64,000 bases of DNA from Symbiodinium kawagutii (Eukaryota > Sar > Dinophyceae > Suessiales > Symbiodiniaceae), in the NCBI GenBank assembly GCA_009767595.1, contig VSDK01001190.1:203168-267167 (forward strand). Direction: 5' to 3'. Below the pieces are notes generated by a model. That model searched no databases and had not been told where the DNA came from. It saw only the letters and a program-made list of their open reading frames with translations. The position numbers were made by a program, and so were the translations under genes. Of this stretch, positions 23,035-34,544 are shown piece by piece. How positions within the stretch are numbered: the stretch's first letter is position 1; each line of letters starts with the position of its first letter.

Positions 23035-23190
23035 CTCCCAACTCACCCACACCCTTTCGCAGAACCCGTCGAACTCCAATTTTCATCAGACCCTGACGCC
23101 AAGATACCGCTGCATCCGATCTGCAAGGTGCTCTCGCTGGCGAAAAGAGATCCGGTTGGACCATGTCCAGTGCTGGCAAGAAGAAACCTG
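23035..23190 (-). repeat. 36-bp repeat array
   Basis: GCATCCGATCTGCAAGGTGC and CATGTCCAGTGCTGGCAAG. The minus reading LPALDMVQPDLF fits the 12-residue pattern. Confidence 0.55.
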
Positions 23191-23885
23191 CGAATTGATG
23201 CAGCTCAGATACCAGTTGGTCAAGATTCGTCAATTTACAAGCTGGCTCCATCATTTGCCTGCTAGCAACTGACCTAAGTAAACAATCTCTACAAGTTATC
23301 ATTGTCTGTTTGGAGCAGCAAGCCGCTGGCGATGGTGAAACCGGCATTGGTATGCTGGGGGTAGTTGGCTACGGGAATGTCACAACAACCATATCCAAGA
23401 GAGACTGTATCCGTGATGGAAAGGCTCTGCCATGGATATGCATGCATACATCGTGGTTTGTCAAAATAGCAGTACCCCTGAATCATCCTCTACATGAATC
23501 ATTCTCCGTAGTAAACCAACCATCTGTTTGGGGTCTCAATTTTAAGGGCCCCCCGACATATCTAATCATACCGCAGGTATACATGAACCTATCTCGCGAA
23601 TCATCACAGTGCAATAGTGGATGCCCAATCAAAGCATCAGCATGATCACCAGCAGCAAGACTTGCTTGAAAGTTTCTGACCGTTTTCAGAAGCGAGCAAC
23701 CGACATGCGATGAGCAGGTTCCACTGGGTTCGACTGTTGGAAAGTCATTTTCCCATGGCAAGTTGACTCTTTGGCTCTTGAGTTCATATTCCCACGGCAA
23801 GTTTTAGAGAACATCCCGAGTCATCGGGACAGAACTCCTATGAACCACCAGTGCCTCGGCCAACATCAAGCAGCATCAGCCAACC
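23191..23885. other. No supported gene
   Basis: Overlapping 100-codon frames on opposite strands (23310-23645 plus, 23483-23800 minus), neither with recognisable features. Confidence 0.3.
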
Positions 23886-23889
23886 ACCT

Positions 23890-24190
23890 ACCCTGCTGCC
23901 CAGAAACCCAAGATCATTCTGTCCGTCACCAGCATGGCCAGTTCCAACCTACACATCTGCCGGACGAACATCAGCGATTCCGACTGCACGAGATCCAGCA
24001 CCAGCAGCGGTGGATCCGGGCGAAGGAGGCTGCGCGGGGACGGAGAAAGATCCAACTGCACCGAGTCCAAAGCAGATGGCGACAGATCCACACGACAGGC
24101 TGCAACCTGACTTGGGGGTGGGGGAAACGAGATTGCGGTGTGCAGCACCAAGGATTGGAGGAAACGCGAAGCTTCAATGCTTGTTCTTGA
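23890..24190 (-). repeat. 36-bp repeat array (about 8 units)
   Basis: GAGATCCAGCACCAGCAGCG and GATCCAACTGCACCGAGTCC are typical. The minus frame 23888-24193 stays open and reads SPSPRSLLRPDP then PLLVLDLVQSES. Confidence 0.65.
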
Positions 24191-24363
24191 CAACCGGGTG
24201 TGATGATAGAACAGCCCTGATCATATGGTAGCTATTCAGAAAGAGCTTCCGATCTTATGACTCTCATCATATCAGTAGCAACAGTACCCAGCTGTTGGAC
24301 AATCTTATAAAGCTACGTAGCCATTTCTATTTCGATCAAATACTATAACTTATCTGATACCTA
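24191..24363. other. Short unique spacer
   Basis: Nothing recognised. Confidence 0.3.
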
Positions 24364-25341
24364 TCAGCTGAAATAATCAACCAACCTATCAACTAGTCTG
24401 ATTCCAACCAGCATCAAGCAGCACCAACTGCCATGCCGCCCAGCCACTGCGAACAGCAGGGAGCCCAAATGCACCCAGCTCTTGGGAAACGATGAAGGCT
24501 CCGACGTGGCCAAGGCCGAGGCAGGCGACGGAGACTCCAAACATCCAAGGCTTCGCAAGGGCAGGGGCGAGGCCAGGTGCGCTTCAGCCAACAGTGACAG
24601 GGAGAAATCTGATGCGAAACGGCCGCAACAAAACAGGAAGAAATCCGAACGGCAGAGGGTTTGAGGTAACATTGGAAAGTCCACAGCCACGAGATCGGAA
24701 GCAAATATGGAGAGATCCAGGTGACCAGAAGATCTGGGAAATAGGGTGAAGTCTAAGGTGGTGCTATCCAAGATGGGCAACAAGAAATCCAGGCGGCTGC
24801 AGCTGAACAAAAGCACCAGAAAGCCCAGGTACAAGACACTTCGGGTGGACAACAGAGGTTCGAAGCTGCTGAGGTCAAAGATGGAGAGCTTCAAGTCAAG
24901 TTGGCAAAGACTTTTCGAAGACGTGGGAACTTCCAAGGTTGTGGCACCCGAAACTGCCAACGGCACATCTATCTGCACGACACCAGAGGTCAGTGAGCTT
25001 GGTTCTGTTCACAGAGAATTCCGTGACGATATCAGCGACCCAATTGAAGCAGTGTTGAATGCAGACAGGATGACACCCAAACAGCTAGAGCCTTGGGGTG
25101 AAACCAACGGATCCATGTGTGCAACATCCATGGCAAAGGGCGCAGGGTCTGGTGTTGCGGATCCAGAGGTGGATGGCAAGAAACCTGGCTTTGCCAAGCT
25201 CCTCAACAGCATGCTGGGGTCAACTTGGGTATGGTCCGGAACCAGCAAACCAAAGTCCAAGCGCAAGAAACCACGAGCAAATGCTGAGAAATCCAGCTGA
25301 GCCAGGTCCGAGACCAGCGAAAAAGAACTCCTCAGCGTCAT
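24364..25341 (-). repeat. Long 36-bp array; one frame with a single stop
   Basis: The minus frames 25341-25009 and 24978-24364 are in the same phase and are separated by one TGA (25009-25011), so about 325 codons of 12-residue repeat are interrupted once. The plus strand is also open for 184 codons (24746-25300), showing that open frames here partly reflect composition. Units include GAGAAATCCAGCTGAGCCAG and GATCCATGTGTGCAACATCC. Confidence 0.7.
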
Positions 25342-25529
25342 CCAAACAGCCCTGATGTGCTCAAAATGCTGGACTAGTTCTGGTCACTGGGGATGTCAGT
25401 CATCAACAGTGATGGTTCAAATATACAATCATGAGGGATCAAGCTGTATTTTTGATGATGTTTGGTGATTCGGAAAAGCTATGCCCCCAACTGAGGTGAG
25501 GTCAGGTCCATGTGAGATCTCCCAGCAAC
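25342..25529. other. Short spacer
   Basis: Mixed TG-rich sequence, nothing recognised. Confidence 0.3.
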
Positions 25530-26102
25530 CTATAGAGTGGTACAAGCGGAAATTGTAACAACATCTATATTTGAATGGTAGGAGTGGTTCGTTCTGGATC
25601 TCACACTGCCCCAGTTGTAGCCATGATATCCGTATCCGTACCCTTCGATGCTTGACTCCTGGAAAGCCACAGGCAGATCCAACATGAACTGCTCAGGGGT
25701 TACACCGCATTGCGGAGATGCGACTAGGGCATGGTTCATTGATGAAAAACCACACTTTTGTAGAGAGAAACTCTCATTTTCAATATCCAGAAAGTTTTGA
25801 TCAACCCAAAAACTATCATTTTCGTGAAACAACAAAAACACATCTAGAAAGTGTTGATTGATTCTGGCATCGTTTCTCATCCCCATCAGTACGCATGGTT
25901 TTGAACCTGTTTACCCCAGCCATTTCCAAGGCGGCATCGAAGTGGTAAAAAACAGCAGGTTGGTAATACGACATCGCTCCCAGCTGGATGAAGCACAACT
26001 CCTCCAGTATTTCTCAATGCCAATCCGTGGCTCAACAAGTTTACCTTCAGTGGCATTCTTCAAAAGCAGACCCAGCAAACTCATCAAAGCCTCCTGAGTC
26101 AA
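25530..26102 (-). pseudogene. Possible decayed coding region, unidentified
   Basis: Minus frames 26102-25911 and 25886-25530 are in phase and separated by one TAA. They read KLVEPRIGIEKYWRSC near the start and a tyrosine/glycine stretch GYGYGYHGYNW near the end. Another minus frame at 25998-25816 (YYQPAVFYHFDAALEMAGVN) looks equally protein-like, which would fit a frameshift near 25990. No family recognised. It could be a broken gene or chance. Confidence 0.25.
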
Positions 26103-26210
26103 CTTGAGTTTCCATCAACTTACCCAACCACTGCAAGCACTTGGCAGGTGAACTTACCCATCCACCCACTGTTTAGCAGGTGAACCCAACCACCTGTTCC
26201 ATTGACCCCC
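26103..26210. repeat. CA-rich spacer
   Basis: CAACTTACCCAACCACTGC-like sequence leading into the array. Confidence 0.4.
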
Positions 26211-26214
26211 CAGG

Positions 26215-26400
26215 AGTCAGTCCCCGCCCTTGGCCCAGCTTCATCCTGGCAGCTGCCAGCAGCAGCGACGGCTCCAAGCGCAGTGGGCTCCGCAACGACG
26301 TGGCCGGGCCCAGCTGCACCGCGGCCGAGGCCGACGGCGACGGCTCCGAGCGACTGAGGCTCCGAGTCGACGTCGAAGAAGCGAAGTTGGCGATGCTTTG
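26215..26400 (-). repeat. 36-bp repeat array (about 5 units)
   Basis: GGCTCCAAGCGCAGTGGGCT, GCCCAGCTGCACCGCGGCCG and GGCTCCGAGCGACTGAGGCT at exact 36-bp steps. The minus reading is TRSLSRSEPSPS then PATSLRSPLRLEP. Confidence 0.7.
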
Positions 26401-27465
26401 AACGGACAACACGTGGAGGCCTCGAGCAAACACACAAGGAGGGTTACAAGTTCCATAGGGAGCAGGTGATACAACACTAGGACCCATGGGATTTATTCAG
26501 AGCCAATGGTGATCAATAGTGACTATCGTGGATTCAATAGGTGGATCTAATAGGATCAACCAATGGATTTATTAACTGGTGGATTTAACAGGTGGAAATA
26601 TGTGGAAACCAATGGTGGTTGGGGATTTAACAGGAAACAAACAACAAACGGAGGGTTACAAGTCCCATAGGGAGTAGGCGATGCAGCTAACACAACTCCG
26701 ATGGAAGTGAGGAGGTGATGCAACTGGAATGGTTGGAGGGAGGTGAGAAACAACCGATGGATGTTAGTTCCAGAGGATCTAGTAGGTGATGGTGGTAACC
26801 AATGGTTGTAACAGGTGGCTGGCGAATTGGTCGTGAATTGGTTGGTTGAGGATGCTTCATTCATGATGAATGCCTCTTCCAGTGCTGGGTACTGGTTTGG
26901 TCAATGGCAAATTAATGGCCCCGGATGGCTATGGGTCATAACTAACAACTCAAGATGGGCGGTAGTTCCCATCCCAATATTTCCACCAGTTTGTATTTAC
27001 TGGTGTATCCACAGCCATAGTGGTGCCCTCCTGGTCCATCATTTAAGAACGAATGTTGGCAGTGCTGCTTACTAGTTCATGTTGAACTTTACTATGGTCA
27101 AACATGTACTGCCAGTCATTGACTCTTCAGCAGTGGTAGGATAACGTAAACATCAAAAATTCGAATCAGGGCTCAAAAAAGTGAATCACCACCAAAACAC
27201 CGTCATTACTCAGTTGCTTTTGGATATTTGTCGATGATTAACAATCACAAAGAAACAGTTTGCTACAAAAAATCATGAACACCACAATGACTGTCACTAT
27301 TACTGTTTTCATTCCTACCATTCAAGTATGATCATTACCTATCATTGCTAACTTGATTCATTACAACTATTCGAACATTGTTGGTGAATTCGTAAAAAAA
27401 TTAAATCATATACTTATCACTATCATCGCATATTTTATTGCTGGTCAAAGAAATCACACTGTCCC
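26401..27465. other. No supported gene; TG-rich then AT-rich
   Basis: 26470-26830 is TG-rich (GGTGGATTTAACAGGTGG); the phrase GGAGGGTTACAAGT(C/T)CCATAGGGAG occurs at about 26440 and 26650, a direct repeat 210 bp apart. 27100-27460 is AT-rich. Confidence 0.4.
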
Positions 27466-27473
27466 GAACTCAT

Positions 27474-27616
27474 CTCCCCATGGGCCCTGATGTCTCGCCT
27501 TCGAAGTTGGTCGAGCTGAAGGCCAACAAGTACGCACCAATGAGGCACCTGGGTGCGACCGAGGTCCCAAGTCGTGTCCCCCCAGCGGTAGGAGCTTATT
27601 CCTGAGTGGTGTTTAA
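27474..27616 (+). CDS. Possible small exon, unidentified
   Basis: A GC-rich island in AT-rich DNA. A plus frame of about 40 codons opens near an ATG at 27480 and reads KLVELKANKYAPMRHLGATE before a TGA. A donor-like CAGCGGTAGGAG lies just before the stop. It may instead be a diverged 36-bp array: CACCTGGGTGCG resembles an array edge. Confidence 0.2.
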
Positions 27617-27995
27617 TACTAGGCCTGGACAGGGTGGTTTTTCAACGGCTCATTACAGTGAATATGGGCTAAATTAGGCTAATAATAGAGGATACTCACC
27701 AGCAATAGTGGTTGAACAACTGCTAGTCATGGGTTTGTTCATCAATGCCAGTACCTGCCAACCATCACTGATGACCTTCATCTTCATCAACAATCACCCT
27801 CCGATCATCAACCATCATCAATCACCAATAACCATCACTAAGATTCATGAAACATCACTGACCATCAACTCCTAACATCTCAGAGTGTGATCGCGTCTGA
27901 ACTCATTTTACAATCATAAACAATCATTAATTAACTATCCTGAACCATCATCAACTCCCAACCATCTCATCCCACCTTCCCACGGGCATCCCATG
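27617..27995. repeat. CA-rich spacer
   Basis: CATCAACCATCATCAATCACC repeats. No gene seen. Confidence 0.5.
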
Positions 27996-27999
27996 GCAC

Positions 28000-28205
28000 C
28001 CAGATCTACCGCCCAGGCGCCCAGCTCTCAACGACGGCGACGGGCCCAGGGTCACGCTGTCAGACACCGGCGGCGACGCGCCCGAGCGACCGCGGTGCAG
28101 CAGCGGCGGCGACGAACCAACGCGCAGCAGGCCGCGGGGCGACGGCGGGGGGGCGCAACGGGGCAAGGCCGAAACGGGGAGAGGAGGGTCCTGGGAGGTG
28201 GAGCG
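28000..28205 (-). repeat. 36-bp repeat array, GC-rich
   Basis: Left edge CCGCCCAGGCGCC; CGACGGGCCCAGGGTCACGC unit; right edge GGTCCTGGGAGG. Flanked by CA-rich and TG-rich spacer. Confidence 0.65.
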
Positions 28206-29464
28206 CAAGTGGCAGGATCAACTGGTTAGTAATGGAGATTACTGATGCTTATTAATTGTTAATTAAAGTGATGAATAATTTAGAATGGTTGATTGAAGGA
28301 TGGTTAATAGTGATGGTTAATTAGAAACAGCAAATATGATGGTCAATGATGGATAGATTGGCTAGTCTTGGTTAACCATGTTGATGTACAATAATTGATC
28401 ATCGTGACTAGATGTAGCAAATGTGATAGTTAACACTTGTTAGACAATACCTAGTTGGTCATATTGGTCATTAATTGTGGTGTTAACCAACCTTGGTTCT
28501 ACAATCGTTCATCAAATAATGTGATGATGAAGGGATGGATCCTGAGAGTGCTTATATGGCTTTGGGTCACTACCCATATCTGCCATACGATGGCTGTGTA
28601 ATGCTTAGATAATCGTTTCTCTCTGGGTACGTACGGGTCATATCGAACATCAAAGGTCAATCACTGATGGCAAATGGTTTGTGGTTGGTCATGGGGGATA
28701 ATAGCCGGCAAGAATAGGGAGTGACCATGGTTAATGTTTGGCAATTAGCTGACAAGAATATGGAGGGACTAATGATACGGGTATGGGTCATTACAAGTAC
28801 TCCCAAAGCATTGAATGGTTGAACATCCCAAGCTGTAATGGCTGCATGATGGTTGCATGACCGCAATGATCCACGTCGTAGAATGATGCTTGTTTATGTT
28901 GATAGTACGGGGAACAATGATGATCCACAGTAGGTTGATAAAGGTTGAGTCATCATGATTTATAATGGTTCACAACGATCATTGATGGTTGTTTAAGCTG
29001 TCATTAGCCATGCTTAGTTAATCATGGTGATGTCTCCATTACAAGCTGCTTGCGAACCATTTACTGAGCATTATGAATCATATTACCAATGATTTACCAG
29101 CTATCATTAATTGATCATCATTCGCCATCATCAATCATGGTCATTCGACCAATTATTAGCTACTCTTTGTCAACCATGATCCTTACATATTAACCATGAT
29201 TATGAGCCATAGTCTCAATTATCAGGCCTTCTTCCTTGTAGCCAGTAGCTGTTTATTAGCCTTTATTAGCTGTTTCTTGACCCAGATTACGAACCATATT
29301 CTCAAACATTTATCAACCATTATAGCTGTTTATTGGCTATCATTAGCTTTTATTGGCTGTTTATTGACCCAGATTAAGAACCATATCAACCACTATTAGC
29401 CCATTCAACCAATATTTATCAACTATTATAGCCTATAGCTGTTTAAGAACCATATCGACCACTG
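28206..29464. repeat. TG-rich spacer, then CA-rich with an 87-bp duplication
   Basis: TG-rich to about 28980. At 29271 and again at 29358 the text TTGACCCAGATTA(C/A)GAACCATAT recurs 87 bp apart, preceded by TTATTAGCTGTTT or TTATTGGCTGTTT. No gene seen. Confidence 0.5.
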
Positions 29465-31378
29465 TTAGCCCACCATCTCCTGTTGTCTCCAAGTCTCCAA
29501 TTGCACAAAGCTCCGCACAGATGTGGACACCTCCATCTGTGCCGCACCAAAAATCGATGGTGCGAGACCCACACGTAGTAAGCCCAGCACCAAGGGGGAC
29601 AGGTCCAACTGCGCGGCGTTGCGTGGTGGCAACGGTGGCTCCAAAGTGGCAACGTCGGCAGCAGGTGAAGGTGGCTCTGGATGTCCAAAGCTATGCGAAG
29701 ATGCTGAGAAGTCGAGATGTGCCATGTCCAACGCGGGCAGAAACAGATCCAGTTGAAGAAGTCCAAGGAGTAACATGGGAAGATCCGAACAGGAGGCACT
29801 GTGCAAGAATGAAGGAGAACCTAACAAGACGCAACTAAAAGCTGACATCAGCAAGTCCAGATGGCTGAGAGATTGCAAGGAAGCGGGGGATTCCAATGAT
29901 GCGAAGTCCAAAATCAACGGATTCGATTCCACTTTGGAAGCAGCGCAAGGTGTCGAAGTTGCACCCAGCTGGCAGAGCTTTCGCAGCAATGAGGCAGAGT
30001 CCATCTGGACAGCGTCGGAGACCAATGGCATGGCGTCTAAACGCGTAGGTGACCGTGTGAACAATGGAGATCCCGGGCAGGTCCTGTCCACCACAGGGAG
30101 GGAGTGAAGAGACCCGGAACGGGCGAAGCCGAAGGCTATGGCAGGGGAGTCCAGCTATGAAGGTGACCTTAGAAATGGCGACAGGTCCAGATTTTGAAGG
30201 TCAAGTGCTGGAAGACTTGGCTCTAAGTGACTGAAGGATTGAAGGGAAATGGACGGATCTAAGTGTACGCAGCTCACGACTGAAAGTGGAAGATCTGGAT
30301 TCACCTTTCCAAGCACCAGAAGGGTTGGATCTGAGTGGCTGAAGCTTTTGATCAAAATGAGAGTTTCCAACTTGGCCATGTCTAACAGCAGCAGCTGTAG
30401 CCCTGACTGAGCAAATCCGTGCAGCAAAGGCAACACATCCAGAGTGGCACGGCCTGAAACCGGCAGGGAGAATTCCACCGTGGTCAGTCCCAGGATGACT
30501 GATGATGTGTCCAGCTGCATGGCTGCTCTCATGGGTGGTGGCAAGTCTAATGATACACAATCAGAGACCAATAGGAACACTTCCGAACAGCCAAAGCCAC
30601 GCAGAAGCATCGAAAAGTCTGGAGTTGCAAAATCCAGCACCAACATTGGTACTTCAAGTTGCACAGCACTACACAAGATCAAAACAACTTCCAATCAACT
30701 GCAAGTCCTCGAAAACAGTGAAAAATCTGAGGAAGTGAGATCAAATGCCAAGAGTGGAAGCTCCAGTCATGCCATGCTTTTCAGAAGAGTAGAGAAGTCC
30801 GAGGAAGTTGCAGCAAATGCCAATGGCAACACAGCCAAGCATGACACACCTAACACCAACAGTAGCAGTTCAGTGCACGCCATGCTCTGTGGCAACAGGG
30901 AGGAATCACATTGGACAAAGGACAGGACGCTCAAACCGCCAGCCAACCGAGCACATCCCCGAAGCAACAACAACAGCTCAGAATGGGTCGCAGCCAGCAC
31001 CAAGAGCAGAAAATCCACATGAAGTTCAGCCAAAATCATCAACAAAAAATCCAACTGAACCGAAGTTCTCAGCAGCAGCGATGGCTCCGAAGTGGCGAAG
31101 TCCCAAACCGATGGCGCCGCGTCCAACCGCAGGCGACCCTTCAACGACGCGGAGCTCCCCGAGGTCCCCGGGTCCAACGGTAACAGCGGCAGCTCAAGGT
31201 GGGCGGCTCCATGGGGCGACAGGGCACTGCCCAGGCGCGAGACGTGACGCGACGGTGGGGGGGAACCAGGGCTGACCGGGGACAGCACCGAAACGACGAG
31301 GTCCAAGTGGAAGAGACCTGGAAGGCTGTGGGGATGTCTGGTGGAGGGTGAGACCGTGAACGTATCAACAATTATCAA
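29465..31378 (-). repeat. Longest 36-bp array; one frame, two stops in 638 codons
   Basis: About 52 units. Minus frames 31378-30767, 30694-30155 and 30094-29465 share one phase. The only interruptions are TGA at 30767-30769 and TAG at 30155-30157, and both fall at the same place in the unit, where CCAGCTG has become CCAGTCATG or CCAGCTATG. The 12-residue pattern reads PLILDFASLESP then ASLQSLSHLDLL. GC content rises toward 31378. Plus-strand frames of 110-192 codons also exist (serine, asparagine and lysine rich). Confidence 0.75.
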
Positions 31379-31730
31379 CCAGCATTAGCAATTATTATCC
31401 ACTATTAGACATGATTAACTACTATTTGTAAGCATGAGCAGCTAAGTTGGCAGTTGAACAATTGAGGATTTAATCCCACAAACACTGCAAAAGTCAGGCA
31501 GTTTGTGATCTAGATACTATCTCTAGGGTCAAATCATTAAAAACATACAAACTCCCAAACTCATTTAAATCACTTCTTTTATGGGTGGCCCAGCAACTGA
31601 AACAACCATCAAGCGACCAGTCCATCTATGATTCCCTCAGCTTTCTTCGTTTCAATCATCGTCATGTTCGCTTCAACACTAGCAATCTCAAACAGCAAAC
31701 AACAGACCCTGCTCCAGGGCCACCTTGCAA
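31379..31730. other. No gene seen
   Basis: CA-rich at first, then AT-rich unique sequence. Confidence 0.4.
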
Positions 31731-31734
31731 AGGC

Positions 31735-31815
31735 ATTGAAAGCTCCAAGGTAGCAGCATCCAGAACCAGCAGCGGTGAATCCAAAGTTGCCTTTCCAGGA
31801 AGTGACCTGAGAGCC
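31735..31815 (-). repeat. 36-bp repeat array (2 units)
   Basis: GCATCCAGAACCAGCAGCGG and GAATCCAAAGTTGCC. The minus reading is PLLVLDAATLEL. Confidence 0.55.
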
Positions 31816-31892
31816 ATGGTACAGGAATGGTTAACAATGCTCAGTGGCTTCATAACCATGCTTGATGAGTAACAATGGGTCAATGGCCATTG

Positions 31893-32432
31893 TCAATAAG
31901 AATGATCAATGCCAGTCACAAACAAGGGCGAATCAAAGCTCATGAATAGCCGCACTTGGTTTGGTTGATAGTTGAGCTTGAGATATTTGAGCTGCCAGCA
32001 ACTCTCCGGTCTCCGTATTGCGGGGTGTATTCGATGAAGGCAATGTCTGCAATTCCTAAATTTGATAACACAATACTTTGGCTTTAAAAGAGAGGACGCT
32101 ACAGGGACTTGGACGTCCTCACCTTTGAATTTCAGAAGTCTAATTTCATTAGATCCTCGTGCTCTAAAATTGACCACTTGACTTCCTACAAAGATGCAGC
32201 ATCTAGAAATCGCAAGAACAACTGCTGTTTGGATCAACAGCTGCTCTTTGGATCTCTTATGATGTAACAGGAACGACACCAATAGCCCCGCCAAGAACAG
32301 CAATAAATGCAACAAACCGTGAGTGAAAACCATCATTAACCATGAGTCAAAACCATCATTGACCACTATCAGCCATGATTCACCAATATTAATCAGACTT
32401 AATCTTAACAAAAAAATCACCCAACCATCCAC
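31893..32432 (-). CDS. Possible exon-containing frame, 179 codons
   Basis: An open minus frame whose first 65 codons are translated spacer, with a chance hydrophobic stretch (HGLLHLLLFLAGLLVSFLL) that could be mistaken for a membrane segment. The middle part, QVVNFRARGSNEIRLLKF, looks like genuine protein and is followed at once by a donor-like AAAGGTGAGG at about 32120. I suspect a short exon here, family unknown, not a 179-residue protein. Confidence 0.2.
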   Translation of the reverse strand: MDGWVIFLLRLSLINIGESWLIVVNDGFDSWLMMVFTHGLLHLLLFLAGLLVSFLLHHKRSKEQLLIQTAVVLAISRCCIFVGSQVVNFRARGSNEIRLLKFKGEDVQVPVASSLLKPKYCVIKFRNCRHCLHRIHPAIRRPESCWQLKYLKLNYQPNQVRLFMSFDSPLFVTGIDHSY

Positions 32433-32820
32433 CCACTAGGCATCGTCCACCCATCATCCCATCCCCACCTGGATGTGCAGCTCAAGTCAAAAGCATGGTC
32501 ATACACCCTACAAGGTAGCTGAACTAACCCCTAGAAGCCGGGGTGAATGTTGTGCCTGCTTACCTTCGCCGTTGGGGATACGCATAGTTATTCCTACCAT
32601 AAATGGCAAATTATCTCCAGCATAAATGGTCCCTTCTAACTCTACCTCACTAACCCACTTGTGAACTACCCTAAACCAAACCACTCTGCACTACCACTAG
32701 GGCCCTCACCTAACCCAACCATCCCTGTGTACCACATCCACCACCAGCTTAGTTACACCCTCTAAGGTAGCTGAAGTCAACCCCCTAGAAACCATCAGCA
32801 CCGTCCCCCAGCATGGTATG
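32433..32820. repeat. CA-rich spacer
   Basis: CCACCCATCATCCCATCCCC-like. The phrase CACCCTCTAAGGTAGCTGAA near 32755 echoes CACCCTACAAGGTAGCTGAA near 32505, a 250-bp direct repeat. Confidence 0.5.
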
Positions 32821-32824
32821 ATCA

Positions 32825-33000
32825 CCCACCGCCGCTGGGCGACGTCAGCAGCTCCGCTCGCAGGTTCCTTCGCGGCGCCGTGGAGGAGCCCAGCGAGGCG
32901 CAGCTCAGCGGCGACGGCGCCACGTCCGAGCGAGCGAGGCTTCGGGGCGGTGGCGGGGCGCCCGGGTGGCCTCGGTGCGAGCCACCCGTGGCATGGGATC
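32825..33000 (-). repeat. 36-bp repeat array, GC-rich
   Basis: GGAGCCCAGCGAGGCGCAGC and GTCCGAGCGAGCGAGGCTTC units. Right edge GCGCCCGGGTGGCC. Confidence 0.6.
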
Positions 33001-33860
33001 CACTGGGGGATGGGGGGATGGGTGGGTTGGGTTAGGTGGGTCAGGGTGGGTGAGGGTGGTTGGTTAGATGGTTGGTTGAAGTTGATTGATGTTGGTTGAG
33101 GTTTGTTTTCTGGATGGTTGATGGTGACTTGGGGATAGCAACATTGGTGAATGGAAATTGATTTGTTGTTTTCAGCCGGTTGGCATCAGCAACTGTGGCT
33201 GCTAGGGGATGGTTGACAATGGTTGGTTGGAGGGTTGGGACCAGCTGTGTCAAGCTTTGGAGGGGAGATTCATTCCTTGGCATCCTTGGTGGCTGGTTCT
33301 TGGTCAAGTTACTAACCGATGATGGAGGTTTGATTCTTTTTTTTGATATCACCTTTCACATAGGGATATCAGCGTGAATGGTTGGATGGATGATGGTGAT
33401 TCTTCCTGTTGCTTAATGCAGTTGTGTGGCAAACTTGTTCCAAGTTGGTGAATCTTGGTTAACCATAGCCGTCCCATCGCTGGTTTGCCTTTTTCACACA
33501 TCGTGGTGGAATTTGAGTGGTGCTTATTGTGGTTGATATGATTGGGTGCTGGTAATTCTGTCGGTTCATACAGGCTCTGGCTCATGCGCCACCTTTACCA
33601 TCATCAACCTGGACCATTACCAACATGACATGCGAATGACTAATAGGCAAAGGCTGGGGCAAAGGGATATAGGAACCAGAACTGGCCGTTGTATTGGTTG
33701 TTTTTGTTCTTGTTTGAGGGTCAGTCTTCTTCTTATCACCACAATTCTCATTCGCTACAAGTATTTTCCAATTGTCATAGCGGCAAGTGCAGCCACTAGC
33801 CATGGTCTTCATAGCTTCTCTGGTTGGAAGCTTCACCTGATCATCATGGTGAACTCCCGT
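33001..33860. other. G-rich then TG-rich spacer
   Basis: 33001-33110 is strongly G-rich (GGGTGGGTTGGGTTAGG), a possible G-quadruplex tract. TG-rich to 33400, then mixed. The 166-codon plus frame at 33546-34046 runs from spacer into the next array and is not credible as a gene. Confidence 0.45.
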
Positions 33861-33864
33861 GGTT

Positions 33865-34045
33865 TCTTGGTGAGTGACCCAGCTGTTGATCCCGCAGCGG
33901 CAGTGGTAGCTGCTTCCAAGGGACTACATCCCAGCACCAACGGCGAGCTGTCCATGCGCACCCTTCCCAAGGCAGATGCCGTCGATGCTGCACGAGAGAA
34001 GCTCCGTGACAATGGCGAACCTCGTGCGGAGGAGTGCCCCGGGTG
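33865..34045 (-). repeat. 36-bp repeat array (about 5 units)
   Basis: ACATCCCAGCACCAACGGCG, GCTGTCCATGCGCACCCTTC and GAGAAGCTCCGTGACAATGG. Right edge GCCCCGGGTGATTC. Confidence 0.65.
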
Positions 34046-34540
34046 ATTCATTGATTCATTGGTGGATGGTGGATGGTATAACTGACGGGTGATTCATTTG
34101 ATTGAGAGTCATTGATTCATTGATTGATTCCAAACTTGATTGATTCATGGTGTAGCTGGTGCTCAATGGGTGTTTCATTGATGGTTTCTCATGATCGCCC
34201 AATGACTGGTCATTGACGGCTGATGATTAGAGGTGAAATGAATTGAAACTATCAATAAATTGATGGCTCCTCAATTGATGGTTAGTGTTCACCAAAGCAT
34301 TGGATTGCACTTGATTGGTGCGTTGCTACTCATGATGTTGAAAATGGCAACTCATCACTGAAACGGATAAATCAACTGCAAGGAACCACTGAGATTTGAA
34401 GAAAATCTTAATTCAAGGATGGCTAATTCATGCACGGGTACATGATTAGTTGTCCCCCATGACCATGGCAGCGACACAGATCAAATCATCTGAAACCAAC
34501 AGAAATTTGACAAGTTCAATGCAAGGTTGCCCCAAGAAAG
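34046..34540. repeat. TG-rich spacer
   Basis: TTGATTCATTGATTGATTCC and GGATGGTGGATGG words. No gene seen. Confidence 0.45.
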
Positions 34541-34544
34541 GTAG

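Noticed and set aside
31893-32432. 179-residue membrane protein
   Set aside because: The apparent membrane segment is translated spacer; only a middle piece looks like protein.
33546-34046. 166-codon plus frame with apparent membrane segment
   Set aside because: It begins in TG-rich spacer and ends in a 36-bp array; no conserved feature.
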